From Sphingomonadales bacterium Ga0077559 (lineage in GTDB: Bacteria; Pseudomonadota; Alphaproteobacteria; Sphingomonadales; Sphingomonadaceae): a stretch of 64,000 nt of DNA. Positions 8,607 to 17,813 of this stretch are shown here, one piece after another. The notes below the pieces were generated by a model. That model searched no databases. It was not told where the DNA came from and worked only from the letters and a program-made list of their open reading frames with translations. A program made the translations under genes and the position numbers. The stretch spans positions 62,001 to 126,000 of the forward strand of contig LNFK01000044.1 in assembly GCA_001464315.1 (NCBI GenBank). The letters run 5' to 3'. Every line of letters starts with the position of its first letter. The stretch's first letter is position 1.

Positions 8607-9761
8607 ATGTCACTCGATACGATTCCGCGCAGCGCGTACAACGAAGACCATGAAGCGTTCCGCCAGTCGGTTCGCCAGTTCCTGCTTAAGGAAGTCGCGC
8701 CCAACGCGAAGCAGTGGCAGGAAGACGGCATCGTCCCCAAATCGATCTGGCCAAAAGCGGGCGAGGTAGGCATGCTTTGCCCAACCGCGCCGGTCGAATA
8801 TGGCGGGCTTGGCCTCGACTTCGGTTATAACGCCATCGTCGACGAAGAAAGCGCTTATTATGGCGGCGCCGCCACCGGCTTCTCGCTACAATCGGACATC
8901 GTCGTCAATTACATCACCAGCTATGGCAGCGAAGAGCAGAAGAAGCATTGGCTGCCTAAAATGATCTCGGGCGAAGTCATCACCGCGATTGCGATGACTG
9001 AGCCCGGCACCGGCAGCGATCTTCAAGGGATGAAGACGACTGCCAAGAAGGACGGCAATCATTATGTCATCAACGGCAGCAAGACCTATATTACCAACGG
9101 CCAGAATGCCGACTTGATCTTGGTCTGCGTCAAGACCGACACCGAAATCCAGCCAGCCTATAAGGGCATGTCAATTGTCCTCGTCGAAGCCGACCGCGAG
9201 GGATTCAAACGCGGGCGCAACCTCGACAAGATCGGCATGGACGAAGCCGACACCTCGGAATTGTTCTTTGAAGACGTCCGCGTGCCGATGACCAACTGCC
9301 TCGGCGAAGAGGGCAAGGGCTTCATCTACCTGATGAGCGAGCTGCCGCAGGAACGCCTGTCGATTGCGGTATCGGCAATGGCCAGCACGCAAAAGGCATT
9401 CGATGAAACGGTAGCTTTTTGCCGCGAGCGCATCGTCTTCGGCAAGCCGTTGCTCGATTTCCAGAACACGCGTTTTGTTTTGGCTGATATCAAGTCGAAG
9501 CTTCAAATTGGCTGGGCGCATCTCGACTGGGCGCTCAATCGCCACTACAAAAAAGAACTGACCGCCGAAGAGGGTGCCGCCGCCAAATTATGGCACACCG
9601 AGCTTCAATGGGAAGTCGTCGATGCTTGCCTTCAGCTACATGGCGGTGCTGGATACATGAACGAATATCCCATCGCCCGTATGTGGCGCGCCGCGCGTGT
9701 GACTCGAATTTTTGGTGGGACAAACGAGATTATGAAAGAGCTGATCGGGCGGGGGCTGTAG
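8607..9761 (+). CDS. Acyl-CoA dehydrogenase
   Basis: A 384-aa FAD-dependent acyl-CoA dehydrogenase of normal length. The first family signature is ITAIAMTEPGTGSDLQGM and the second is QLHGGAGYMNEYPIARMW followed by RIFGGTNEIMKELIGR. The position used as catalytic base in medium-chain enzymes is Gly (FGGT, not YEGT). The helix-G segment ELPQERLSIA supplies a Glu as in long-chain/isovaleryl-type enzymes. It introduces a trans-2 double bond into acyl-CoA and passes electrons to ETF. Strong ribosome site (aggagag, 6 bases). The following thioesterase begins directly after its stop, so they form a two-gene operon. Confidence 0.93.
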   Translation: MSLDTIPRSAYNEDHEAFRQSVRQFLLKEVAPNAKQWQEDGIVPKSIWPKAGEVGMLCPTAPVEYGGLGLDFGYNAIVDEESAYYGGAATGFSLQSDIVVNYITSYGSEEQKKHWLPKMISGEVITAIAMTEPGTGSDLQGMKTTAKKDGNHYVINGSKTYITNGQNADLILVCVKTDTEIQPAYKGMSIVLVEADREGFKRGRNLDKIGMDEADTSELFFEDVRVPMTNCLGEEGKGFIYLMSELPQERLSIAVSAMASTQKAFDETVAFCRERIVFGKPLLDFQNTRFVLADIKSKLQIGWAHLDWALNRHYKKELTAEEGAAAKLWHTELQWEVVDACLQLHGGAGYMNEYPIARMWRAARVTRIFGGTNEIMKELIGRGL

Positions 9762-10196
9762 GTGCCAAAACCAAAAGCCTGGCAACTCGACCCCGCGAAT
9801 TATCCGTTCAATCACCGCACCGAAACGCGCTTTGCCGATCTTGATCTGCTCGGCCATATCAACAATGTATCGATGGCCGGCCTGTTCGAGCATGGCCGGG
9901 GCATGTTCAACCACGCGATTGAGGTGGAACGCCGTGCGCCCGGGCAGCGCTGGCTGATCGTCAGCGTTGCGCTGGAATATATTGCCGAGGCGCATTTCCC
10001 CGAGCATGTCGAAATTGCCAGCGGCATTTTGCGGATCGGTAACAGCAGCTGGGACATCGCTTCCGCCGCATTTCAAGGCGGCGAGTGCAAGGCAACCTGC
10101 GTCACGACTATTGTTCTGACCGATGCGAACGGCCCCACGGGGTTACCGCAGGATTTGCGCGAGGAATTTGAACGGCTGCGAGTTAAGTCCGCCTAA
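9762..10196 (+). CDS. Hotdog-fold acyl-CoA thioesterase (4HBT type)
   Basis: 144 aa beginning at GTG 9762, immediately after the dehydrogenase stop. The 4-hydroxybenzoyl-CoA-thioesterase-like hotdog core is visible: ETRFADLDLLGHINNVSMAG (Asp/His-x-Asn active-site region), then VALEYIAEAHFPEHVEIASG and TTIVLTDANG. The protein probably hydrolyses an acyl-CoA produced by the neighbouring dehydrogenase. No membrane segment. Its stop lies four bases inside the convergent crotonase gene end. The chemistry is secure at family level; the substrate is not. Confidence 0.87.
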   Translation: MPKPKAWQLDPANYPFNHRTETRFADLDLLGHINNVSMAGLFEHGRGMFNHAIEVERRAPGQRWLIVSVALEYIAEAHFPEHVEIASGILRIGNSSWDIASAAFQGGECKATCVTTIVLTDANGPTGLPQDLREEFERLRVKSA

Positions 10197-10990
10197 TCAA
10201 CAAACGTCGCCACGCGCTTTTGCATCCCCGCCATCACCGCCTCGATCTGATTGGGCGTGCGAATAACTCGGGCCTGTCGAACACTTTCGGCCATCAGGAT
10301 TGCGTCCTCGTCCAGATCGGCAAATTCGTTGAACAACGCCTTCGCCTCGCGCATCGCGCCCGGATTGCGGTTAGCGATGTCGTGCGCGATGGCCATTGCC
10401 CGGGCGTGCGGATTTTCATCGACATAAGTGGCAAAGCCCAAGCCTTGCGCCTCAGAACCGGAAAATTCGCGGTTCGTATAAGTCAGTTCGCGCAGGACAT
10501 CATCGCGCACTAATCCGCGCCATAAAGCATAGCCGCCCATATCGGGGATCAGCCCCCATTTCATTTCCATCACCGCCAGCCTTGCATCGAGCGCAATCAC
10601 GCGGATGTCGGCACCGCTGGCAATCTGCAAACCGCCGCCGAAGCACACGCCGTGGACCGCGGCAATCACCGGCATCGGCAATTTGCGCCACAGCATCGCG
10701 ACATGCTGAAACGTGTTTGCATTGCCATGCGTCCGGTCGGTCAGGCTCCCCATCCCAGCACTCGCGCTTGCGCCGCCGCTGGCCATGCTTTGCATATCGA
10801 GGCCAGCGCAAAAGCTTCGCCCTTCGCCCGACAACACAACTGCGCGCACGCCGCTCATGCCGGCAAGCTCTTGGCCAGCCGCGATGATGCCAGCAAACAT
10901 CGCCGGATCGAGCGCATTCATCTTGTCCGGCCTAGTCAGCCGGACGTCAGCGATATGGTTCTCTACGGTGATACTGACGCGGTCGTTCAT
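10193..10990 (-). CDS. Enoyl-CoA hydratase/isomerase family (crotonase)
   Basis: 265 aa, standard crotonase length. Oxyanion-hole segments are SGEGRSFCAGLDM and AVHGVCFGGGLQIASGADIR; the active-site region reads MEMKWGLIPDMGG. The sequence QSMASGG after the first oxyanion segment is Gly/Ser/Ala rich and probably a flexible loop. Expected to hydrate or isomerise an enoyl-CoA in beta-oxidation, or a related crotonase reaction; family assignment to a precise reaction is not possible by eye. Its start overlaps the upstream isomerase stop by four bases, so they are translationally coupled. Confidence 0.9.
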   Translation of the reverse strand: MNDRVSITVENHIADVRLTRPDKMNALDPAMFAGIIAAGQELAGMSGVRAVVLSGEGRSFCAGLDMQSMASGGASASAGMGSLTDRTHGNANTFQHVAMLWRKLPMPVIAAVHGVCFGGGLQIASGADIRVIALDARLAVMEMKWGLIPDMGGYALWRGLVRDDVLRELTYTNREFSGSEAQGLGFATYVDENPHARAMAIAHDIANRNPGAMREAKALFNEFADLDEDAILMAESVRQARVIRTPNQIEAVMAGMQKRVATFVD

Positions 10991-11604
10991 GCTTTTTCCT
11001 TCAGTGCAAATTCCACCAGCGGCAATTGGTCATTGCCAAAATACATGCGCGTCGTGTCGACGAATATCGTTGGCGAACCATATCCGCCGCGTTCGATGAC
11101 CTTTTCGGTATTGGCGCGCAGCAATGCCTTGACCCCATCGGTCTGCGATGTCGCTCGCATGCCCTCGCCATCCAAACCAGCGCTGTTCGCAACCGCGACC
11201 AATACATCAGGATCGTCGAGATTTTCTTGGCGGCCAAAATAGCTTTCGAACGCGGCTTTGGTGAATTTCATCAGCGCGACTTGGTCGTCGGCCAAGGCAG
11301 CAGCCATCCGCATCGCATTCACGCTTTTCGCCGGATGCCATTGCGACGGAAAGTTCATCTCGACCCCGGCAAGCGCCGCCCAGTCCTTCAACACGTGCCA
11401 ACTATGCTTCAGCTTGCGATTATCTGTCGCTTCGCGCGCGGCGTACACCGATTGGTTTACCGCGTTGAATACCCCGCCGACCAAAATCGGCTGCAGCCGT
11501 GCCTGGGCACCGGTACGCTCCAGCACACCTGCCAAATTGGTGAACGCGAGATAGGTCCACGGGCTGGAAAGATCATAGAAAAATTCAACCCGCTCGCCTG
11601 CCAT
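10987..11604 (-). CDS. 2-hydroxychromene-2-carboxylate isomerase-like / DsbA-family (kappa GST) protein
   Basis: 205 aa with a thioredoxin-fold domain split by a helical insert. The N-terminal motif EFFYDLSSPWTYLAFTNL contains the Ser-Pro-Trp active site of kappa-class GST and NahD-type isomerases. The C-terminal GGYGSPTIFVDTTRMYFGND holds the cis-Pro (SPTIF) and the glutathione-contacting FGND. NahD acts in naphthalene breakdown, but most homologues in non-degraders are generic glutathione-dependent isomerases. It is first of a two-gene minus-strand operon with the crotonase, which suggests a role in acyl or aromatic acid catabolism. Confidence 0.87.
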   Translation of the reverse strand: MAGERVEFFYDLSSPWTYLAFTNLAGVLERTGAQARLQPILVGGVFNAVNQSVYAAREATDNRKLKHSWHVLKDWAALAGVEMNFPSQWHPAKSVNAMRMAAALADDQVALMKFTKAAFESYFGRQENLDDPDVLVAVANSAGLDGEGMRATSQTDGVKALLRANTEKVIERGGYGSPTIFVDTTRMYFGNDQLPLVEFALKEKA

Positions 11605-11831
11605 GTTGCCCTCCGTTACCGCAAAGGCATAGCATCGCCGCAGGTTTAATGAAGCGCTTAAATTTGCCGATTCTGCCTTTGGTTATAGAGTTCCATCGCT
11701 TATCGGTGAATTTACACATCTGGCCGCATGTACCTGCGCAACATTCACGTCTTAAATTGACTTTAACCATATGCGGTCACAGTGAGATGGGCAGATAACA
11801 ATTGTCCGGTGGATGAGGACAGGGGTCGTGA

Positions 11832-13424
11832 ATGTTTGAAGGCAAAGATATGGGCTTTGCCAGTACCGGGTTTGGAGCCAGCTCTGGCTTCGGGCAGAGC
11901 GTCGCGCTTGCGGACGCGATGATTGCACCCATGCGTCAGACCCCGGAACGCAACTGGCGGGACAAATTGGCCGAGCTCGACCTTGTTCCTGACCTTGGCG
12001 AAGATATCGGTTCTATCCGCTGGTTCCGCGGTCTAGGCACCCTAACTGCCTTAAGCGTATTCGCGCTTGCGTTGCTCCCCGATTTTGGCCCGGTTTATGG
12101 CGCGCAGCCGCCAGTCCCTACCGAAGCCGAGTTTGAAGAAGCGCGCGCGCAAATGATCATGCCGATTGCTTATGGCAGCGATAGCGGCAAACGCATGGCC
12201 GCTACCGACGCGGTCATCGCACTGGCAGGAAGTCCCGAACGGCCGCGAATCGAGCTTACCGCAACGCTTGGTCGCGGCGACAGTTTCGCCCGTGTGCTGC
12301 AACGCGCAGGCGTTGGTGGCGGCGAGGCGGCAAATGTTACCTCAATGGTGTCGGGTGTGACTTCGCTTGGCGATATCGAACCCGGCACGCCCATTGAAAT
12401 CGTTCTTGGCCAACGGACGTCGAAGAATCAGGCACGTCCGCTCGAATCAGTCACCTTCCGCGCGCGCTTCGACCTCAATCTAGAGGTCAACCGCGAGGGC
12501 GGCGCACTTCGCCTTGCCCGCAAACCAATTTCCGTCGACGATACCCCGCTGCGCATTCGCGGAACCGTCGGCAGCCAGGGTATTTACCGATCCGCCCGTG
12601 CCGCCGGTGCGCCCGCGGGTGCCATTCAGGACTATCTGAAGGTTATTGCCGGACGGACATCCTTATCCGCGATACGCCCAACCGATGAATTCGACATCAT
12701 CGTCGATTACAAACGCGCCGAAACCGGCGAAGTTAAGGTCGGCAATCTGCTTTACGCGGGTATCGACCGCGACGGGAAATCGACCATCCAGATGCTGAAA
12801 TGGACGATGGGCGACAACAGCCAATGGTTCGAGGCATCGGGCGTGGGCGAATCGAAGGGTGCATTGAGCCGCCCGGTCAATGGCCCGGTCAGTTCGGGAT
12901 TTGGGTCACGGCGTCACCCCATATTGGGCTATCGACGGATGCACAGCGGCCTCGATTTCAAGGCGGGATACGGTACACCGATCTATGCCGTGACCGACGG
13001 CACCGTGGCCTTTGCCGGTCGCAAAGGTGGATATGGCAATTTCGTCCAACTCAACCATGGCGGCGGTCTTGCTTCGGGCTACGGCCATATGAGCCGCTTT
13101 GCCGTGTCATCGGGCAGCCGCGTCCGGCGTGGCCAGATTATTGGCTATGTCGGCTCGACGGGTCTCTCGACCGGACCGCATTTGCACTACGAACTGTATC
13201 GCGGTGGCCGCGCGGTCAACCCTATGTCGGTTAAATTCACCCAGCGTGCGCAGCTGTCGGGTAATGACCTTACGCAATTCAAGGGCAAGCTCAACCGCCT
13301 CAAATCGGTCAAGCCCGGTGCTGCTCTGGCCCCAGTCAAATCCAGTAGCCGCCAAGTCGAAGAACCGAAGCGCGAAATCGACCGGCTGACCCAGCGTATG
13401 GACGCGCGCAACATCCGCGGATAA
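11832..13424 (+). CDS. M23 family (LytM) metallopeptidase
   Basis: 530 aa. A cytoplasmic N-terminus (~75 residues) precedes one membrane helix (TLTALSVFALALLPDFGPVY). A LysM/OapA-like periplasmic region with TATLGRGDSFARVLQRAGV follows, and the zinc endopeptidase domain lies at ~365-460. Zinc ligands are the RRHPILGYRRMHSGLDF block (His and Asp of HxxxD) and the HLHYEL motif, with GYGHMS between. It should cleave peptidoglycan cross-links or activate amidases in the periplasm. Start at 11832 or 11850 (MGFASTG); both have plausible ribosome sites. The 227 bases upstream probably carry its promoter. Confidence 0.92.
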   Translation: MFEGKDMGFASTGFGASSGFGQSVALADAMIAPMRQTPERNWRDKLAELDLVPDLGEDIGSIRWFRGLGTLTALSVFALALLPDFGPVYGAQPPVPTEAEFEEARAQMIMPIAYGSDSGKRMAATDAVIALAGSPERPRIELTATLGRGDSFARVLQRAGVGGGEAANVTSMVSGVTSLGDIEPGTPIEIVLGQRTSKNQARPLESVTFRARFDLNLEVNREGGALRLARKPISVDDTPLRIRGTVGSQGIYRSARAAGAPAGAIQDYLKVIAGRTSLSAIRPTDEFDIIVDYKRAETGEVKVGNLLYAGIDRDGKSTIQMLKWTMGDNSQWFEASGVGESKGALSRPVNGPVSSGFGSRRHPILGYRRMHSGLDFKAGYGTPIYAVTDGTVAFAGRKGGYGNFVQLNHGGGLASGYGHMSRFAVSSGSRVRRGQIIGYVGSTGLSTGPHLHYELYRGGRAVNPMSVKFTQRAQLSGNDLTQFKGKLNRLKSVKPGAALAPVKSSSRQVEEPKREIDRLTQRMDARNIRG

Positions 13425-13463
13425 GCCGTTGAGCATACACAATTGCTCGGCTAAGCACCGAGT

Positions 13464-14465
13464 ATGAGCGACACACAAAGTTTCCCCAACACCCGCCTCC
13501 GCCGCAGCCGCGCCACCGCGTGGAGCCGCAATATGGTGCGCGAAAATATCCTGACGCCCGCCGATTTGATCTGGCCGCTATTCGTGACCGAGGGTGAGGG
13601 TGTCGATGAACCGATAGCAACGCTTCCCGGCGTTTCGCGTTGGTCGGTCGACCAGATTGTGCACCGCGCGGACGATGCTATTGAATTGGGCATTCCGTGT
13701 ATCGCGCTGTTTCCCAACACCCAGGCTGACCGGCGCAGCGACGATGGCGCTGAAGCGCTCAACCCCGACAATCTGATGTGCCGCGCGATCCGCGCGATTA
13801 AATCCGCGCATGGTGACAAGATAGGCGTTCTAACCGATGTTGCGCTCGACCCCTATACCGCCCACGGGCAGGACGGGCTCGTCGACGATGCGGGCTATGT
13901 CCTCAACGACGAAACCGTTGCGATGCTGGTCGACCAGGCGGTCAATCAGGCCGACGCCGGAGCCGACATCATCGCGCCAAGCGATATGATGGACGGCCGC
14001 ATCGGCGCGATCCGCAAGGCGCTCGAAATGAACGGGCATAATAATGTTCAGATCATGTCCTACGCCGCCAAATTTGCCAGCGCCTTCTACGGCCCGTTCC
14101 GCGATGCCGTCGGCTCGCGGGGACTGCTCAAAGGCGATAAAAAGGGTTACCAGATGGACCCGGCTAACAGCGACGAAGCCCTGCGTGAAGTCGCAATGGA
14201 CATCGCCGAGGGCGCCGACAGCGTAATGGTCAAGCCCGGACTGCCATATCTCGATATCGTTCGCCGCGTGAAAGACAATTTCGACGTGCCCGTCTTCGCG
14301 TATCAAGTGTCCGGCGAATATGCGATGATCGAGGCAGCCGCTGCCGCAGGTGCAGGCGACCGCGATGCGCTCGTGCTCGAAACGCTGTTGGCATTCAAAC
14401 GTGCCGGCTGCTCGGGCATCCTCTCATACCACGCGGTACACGCAGCCCGCATGCTGAACGGCTGA
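13464..14465 (+). CDS. hemB: Porphobilinogen synthase (delta-aminolevulinic acid dehydratase)
   Basis: 333 aa, normal for HemB. Both Schiff-base lysines are visible: MSYAAKFASAFYGPFRDA and ADSVMVKPGLPYLDIVRR. The metal site region reads LDPYTAHGQDG, without the zinc-binding cysteines, so this is the magnesium-type enzyme typical of alphaproteobacteria. It joins two 5-aminolevulinate molecules to porphobilinogen, the second common step of tetrapyrrole synthesis. The ATG is only 39 bases after the M23 gene stop, so the two may share a transcript. Its 3' side borders the inverted-repeat cassette. Confidence 0.96.
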   Translation: MSDTQSFPNTRLRRSRATAWSRNMVRENILTPADLIWPLFVTEGEGVDEPIATLPGVSRWSVDQIVHRADDAIELGIPCIALFPNTQADRRSDDGAEALNPDNLMCRAIRAIKSAHGDKIGVLTDVALDPYTAHGQDGLVDDAGYVLNDETVAMLVDQAVNQADAGADIIAPSDMMDGRIGAIRKALEMNGHNNVQIMSYAAKFASAFYGPFRDAVGSRGLLKGDKKGYQMDPANSDEALREVAMDIAEGADSVMVKPGLPYLDIVRRVKDNFDVPVFAYQVSGEYAMIEAAAAAGAGDRDALVLETLLAFKRAGCSGILSYHAVHAARMLNG

Positions 14466-14478
14466 AATGACTCAGGGG

Positions 14479-14516
14479 TTCACGCGAAGCTCGCGAAGGA
14501 GCGAAAGGCGCGAAGA
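14479..14516 (+). repeat. Left 38-bp inverted repeat of the GxxExxY cassette
   Basis: The 38 bases from ttcacgcgaagc to ggcgcgaaga match the reverse complement of 14937-14974 at 33 of 38 positions (counted by hand). The repeat ends exactly one base before the ATG at 14517, so it also occupies the place of the ribosome site (gcgaagga and gcgcgaaga). Confidence 0.9.
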
Positions 14517-14936
14517 ATGAGAGGGTCGGTGGAGGAACTTGCTGCGATTGCGGTGGATTGCGGGCGACAAGTTCATAAGGATTTAGGGCCCGGATTGCTG
14601 GAGTCCGCTTATGAATCGGTTTTATCGCATGTGCTGACTAAACGGGGGTTGGCGTTAGAGACTCAAGCTATCATCCCGATTACTTACGATGGATTGAAAA
14701 TCGATCAGGGGTTTCGGGCTGACATAATTGTCGAAGGCAAATTGCTTATCGAACCTAAATCGGTCGAAAGACTGATGCCGGTTCGCGGAAAACATGTGCT
14801 GACATACCTGATGTTCATGAATCTACCGATTGGCTTACTGATGAATTTTTCGATCGAGACATTTCGCGAAGGCCTTAAGCGCATCGTCAACAACCACCAG
14901 CAAACAGAAACTTCAACGCTGAAAATACATCGCTAA
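14517..14936 (+). CDS. GxxExxY protein, PD-(D/E)XK nuclease-like
   Basis: 139 aa. The name-giving motif GLLESAY is at residues 26-32, preceded by HKDLGPG. A nuclease-like pattern follows: Asp69 in RADIIVEG and Glu79-Pro-Lys81 in LLIEPKSVERL, which fits the D...ExK core of the PD-(D/E)XK superfamily to which this family is assigned. Cytoplasmic, no signal. Biological role is unknown. Its codon use is AT-richer than the flanking hemB. Start and stop codons abut two 38-bp inverted repeats with no spare bases, so gene plus repeats looks like one 496-bp unit inserted between hemB and the next gene. Confidence 0.85.
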   Translation: MRGSVEELAAIAVDCGRQVHKDLGPGLLESAYESVLSHVLTKRGLALETQAIIPITYDGLKIDQGFRADIIVEGKLLIEPKSVERLMPVRGKHVLTYLMFMNLPIGLLMNFSIETFREGLKRIVNNHQQTETSTLKIHR

Positions 14937-14974
14937 TCTTCGCGCACTTCACTCCTTCGCGCGCTTCCCGTGAA
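14937..14974 (-). repeat. Right 38-bp inverted repeat of the GxxExxY cassette
   Basis: This begins on the base after the TAA stop (14934-14936) and is the imperfect inverted copy of 14479-14516 (33/38). Outside it the flanks (actcagggg on the left, ttttctttaag on the right) show no obvious target duplication. Confidence 0.9.
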
Positions 14975-15012
14975 TTTTCTTTAAGTCGTAGTCCCATGAT
15001 CGAGCCTGCAAA

Positions 15013-17244
15013 ATGAATTCAGAATCTGCTTCAAACAACAGCCGCAAGCTGTTCCTGCTCACAATATTGACGGGCAGTTTCCTGCTCTTCCTCGTCCAGC
15101 CGATGATTGCACGCATGGCATTGCCGCGATTGGGCGGAGCGCCGGCAGTCTGGAACAGTGCGATGCTGGTTTATCAGGCGCTGCTGCTGGCGGGTTACGC
15201 TTATGCCCACCGCTTGACGCGTGAACCGGCGCGACGGCAAGCCATTATCCATATCGCTTTGTTTGCGGTGGCGCTGCTTTGGCTGCCTCTTGGTCTGGCC
15301 GGATTGCAACCGCCGGCCGACGGATCGCCGATATTCTGGGTGCCGTGGTTGCTGATTGCCTCCATTGGGCCACTGTTCTTCGTGGTCGCCGCACAAGCGC
15401 CTTTAATGCAGCGCTGGTACGCGTTGTCGGGCAATGATGGCGAGCCGTATGCTTTGTATGCGGCCTCCAATATCGGCAGCTTTGCCGGACTGATCGCCTA
15501 TCCGTTGATCGTTGAACCTTTCACGACGTTGCAAAGCCAGAAATGGATTTGGAGCAGCATTTATCTGGCACTGATGGCGCTCGTTGCAATCTGCGCCATC
15601 CAGCTATGGCGCAAATCGGCTGACACGCCCGACGCCCCAACGGTTGCCGAAGAACGCAGCCATATTAGCTGGAAACGCCGACTATACTGGATTGCGCTGG
15701 CCGCTGTTCCGTCCGGTCTGATGCTGTCGACCACATCGCATTTGACCACCGACCTGATGGCGATGCCGCTTTTATGGGTTATTCCGCTCGGCATTTATCT
15801 TCTCAGCTTCAGCATCGCCTTTGCCGACGACCGGATCTTAGCCAATATTTTCACGCGCATGGCCCCTGCGGTGCTGGTCATCGCGGGGTCTTTCGTTTTC
15901 ATCGTTTGGGGGAAAGCGGCGATCAACGGAATGGTCGCGAGCCTCAGCCTTCTGTTCGTCGTCGCGGTATCGCTGCACGCCGAAATGTACCGCACGCGGC
16001 CCGCACCAAGCGAGCTCACCAGCTTTTATCTGATGATGTCGGTCGGCGGCGTCATCGGCGGACTGTTCTGCGCGATATTGGCGCCTTTGGTGTTCAACTG
16101 GACCTGGGAGCACCCGATATTGATCCTGGCGGCAGCGGTGCTGTTACCGAAAGTCGGCCTGATCACGCTTGACCATAAAAATAAGAAAATCGCTGCGGTG
16201 ATGGCCATATTGGGCATCATCGCCATGGCTTTTGCCGTCTATGGCGTGTTGTCCGAACCCGCAGCGATGACCGTCACGAAAGTCATGCTTGCTGCTGCTA
16301 TTATGGCGATCGGGATTGTCACCGCCGGCTTCAGGTTGCCATTCTTGCTCGCGGTGTCCGGACTGCTGACGATTAACGGCGGCTGGGACAATTTGGAGAA
16401 AAGCACCAACGGCTCGCGCATGCGGAGCTATTTCGGTACATATACCGTCACCGACAGCGGCAGCGCGCGCTGGTTAATGCACGGCACCACGATGCACGGA
16501 ATGCAACTGCGCGATGAGCCGACCCGGCCGATCAGTTACTATCCCGTCACCTCGGGCGTCGGAATTGCGCTGACGAAAGCCCCCGAATTATACGGTCCAA
16601 GCGCAAGCGTCGGCGTGGTTGGCCTGGGTACCGGCACGCTCGCCTGCTATCGTAAGCCGGGCCAATATTGGCAGTTTTTCGAGATCGATCCATTAGTAAT
16701 CGAAATTGCGCGTGAGCGTAAAATCTTCTCTTTCCTCGAGAGATGCGCGCCAGACGTGCCGATAACTTTAGGCGACGCACGTCTGACCTTGGCGCAAGTT
16801 CCGCAAGGCAAGTTCGACATGCTGGCGCTCGATGCCTTCTCGTCGGACTCGATCCCGCTGCATTTGCTGACCAAGGAAGCTTTTGCGACGTACAGCAGGG
16901 CGTTGAAGCCAGATGGTTTGCTTTTGGTCCATATTTCCAACCGCTATATCGACCTCAATCCGGTCATCGCCGCCGAGGCAAAAGCAAATGGCTGGCACGC
17001 GGCATTGCGCCACGACCGTCCGACCCAAGCGCTAATGAACAAAGGTGACCGGGCCTCGCAATGGATCGCGCTAAGCCGCGACCGTAACAAACTTGCTGCG
17101 CTGACAGGTAAAGTAGAAACGGTTAAAGACCGCTATTACGTGGCCAACCAATGGCTAGCGCTTGATCCCCCCGGTGATACCGACCCGTGGACCGACGACT
17201 ATGCCTCGGTCCTGCCGCATCTTTCGCTCTGGAAAATATTATGA
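15013..17244 (+). CDS. Fused MFS-like membrane / spermidine-synthase-like protein
   Basis: 743 aa. The N-terminal ~480 residues form a polytopic membrane domain (first helices KLFLLTILTGSFLLFLVQPM and AVWNSAMLVYQALLLAGYAY). The C-terminal ~240 residues are a Rossmann domain of the spermidine synthase type: VGVVGLGTGTLACY (SAM-binding glycine loop), FFEIDPLVIEIARE, and LALDAFSSDSIPLHLLT. Such fusions are common in proteobacteria but have no settled function, and polyamine synthesis is not certain. The stop overlaps the next gene's ATG (ATGA). The gene starts 40 bases after the right inverted repeat of the GxxExxY cassette. Confidence 0.88.
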   Translation: MNSESASNNSRKLFLLTILTGSFLLFLVQPMIARMALPRLGGAPAVWNSAMLVYQALLLAGYAYAHRLTREPARRQAIIHIALFAVALLWLPLGLAGLQPPADGSPIFWVPWLLIASIGPLFFVVAAQAPLMQRWYALSGNDGEPYALYAASNIGSFAGLIAYPLIVEPFTTLQSQKWIWSSIYLALMALVAICAIQLWRKSADTPDAPTVAEERSHISWKRRLYWIALAAVPSGLMLSTTSHLTTDLMAMPLLWVIPLGIYLLSFSIAFADDRILANIFTRMAPAVLVIAGSFVFIVWGKAAINGMVASLSLLFVVAVSLHAEMYRTRPAPSELTSFYLMMSVGGVIGGLFCAILAPLVFNWTWEHPILILAAAVLLPKVGLITLDHKNKKIAAVMAILGIIAMAFAVYGVLSEPAAMTVTKVMLAAAIMAIGIVTAGFRLPFLLAVSGLLTINGGWDNLEKSTNGSRMRSYFGTYTVTDSGSARWLMHGTTMHGMQLRDEPTRPISYYPVTSGVGIALTKAPELYGPSASVGVVGLGTGTLACYRKPGQYWQFFEIDPLVIEIARERKIFSFLERCAPDVPITLGDARLTLAQVPQGKFDMLALDAFSSDSIPLHLLTKEAFATYSRALKPDGLLLVHISNRYIDLNPVIAAEAKANGWHAALRHDRPTQALMNKGDRASQWIALSRDRNKLAALTGKVETVKDRYYVANQWLALDPPGDTDPWTDDYASVLPHLSLWKIL

Positions 17245-17813
17245 CCAACGCTCGCCCCGATGTCAGCATCATCACGCTTGATGGCAAAACGCCGCAAATC
17301 CACGATAGTGCCTTCATCGCGCCCGGTTGCCGGATCATTGGCGACGTATCCATCGGGCCAGAGGCCAGCATCTGGTATAACTGTGTTGTCCGCGCTGAGG
17401 TCAACCGAATTGTCATCGGCGCACGGAGCAATATCCAGGATGGCAGTGTCGTTCATTGCGATGGGCCGATGCCGGGGATGCCCGACGGCTTTCCAACGAT
17501 TATCGGAGACGACGTACTGGTCGGCCATAATGTCATGCTGCACGGCTGCATCTTGAACGACCGCGCGTTCGTTGGGCTATCGGCAACGGTCATGAACGGC
17601 GCGGTGATTGAGGGCGATGCGATGCTTGCCGCAGGCGCAATGCTCACACAAGGAAAGCGCATCGAAGCGCGCCAATTATGGGCAGGCTCGCCTGCCCGCT
17701 TCGTTCGCGACCTCGACGACGCAGCCATCATGGGCATGCGCATGGGGGTCGCGCATTATGTCGAGAATGCAAAGCTACATAACGCGGCGCTAAAGTCTCT
17801 CTCGTTGTCCTGA
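17241..17813 (+). CDS. Gamma carbonic anhydrase-like left-handed beta-helix protein
   Basis: 190 aa from ATG 17241, which overlaps the previous stop by four bases; an upstream in-frame start at 17187 would lie inside that gene and is less likely. Hexapeptide repeats of a left-handed beta-helix are clear (IIGDVSIGPEASIWYNCVVR, then IGARSNIQDGSVVH). The metal-site pattern is DGSVVHCD...GHNVMLHGC, giving the three histidines of gamma-class enzymes. It may hydrate CO2 or act as a paralogue (YrdA/CaiE-like) without that activity. The last codons are formed by a palindromic repeat (17805-17829). Confidence 0.9.
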   Translation: MTNARPDVSIITLDGKTPQIHDSAFIAPGCRIIGDVSIGPEASIWYNCVVRAEVNRIVIGARSNIQDGSVVHCDGPMPGMPDGFPTIIGDDVLVGHNVMLHGCILNDRAFVGLSATVMNGAVIEGDAMLAAGAMLTQGKRIEARQLWAGSPARFVRDLDDAAIMGMRMGVAHYVENAKLHNAALKSLSLS

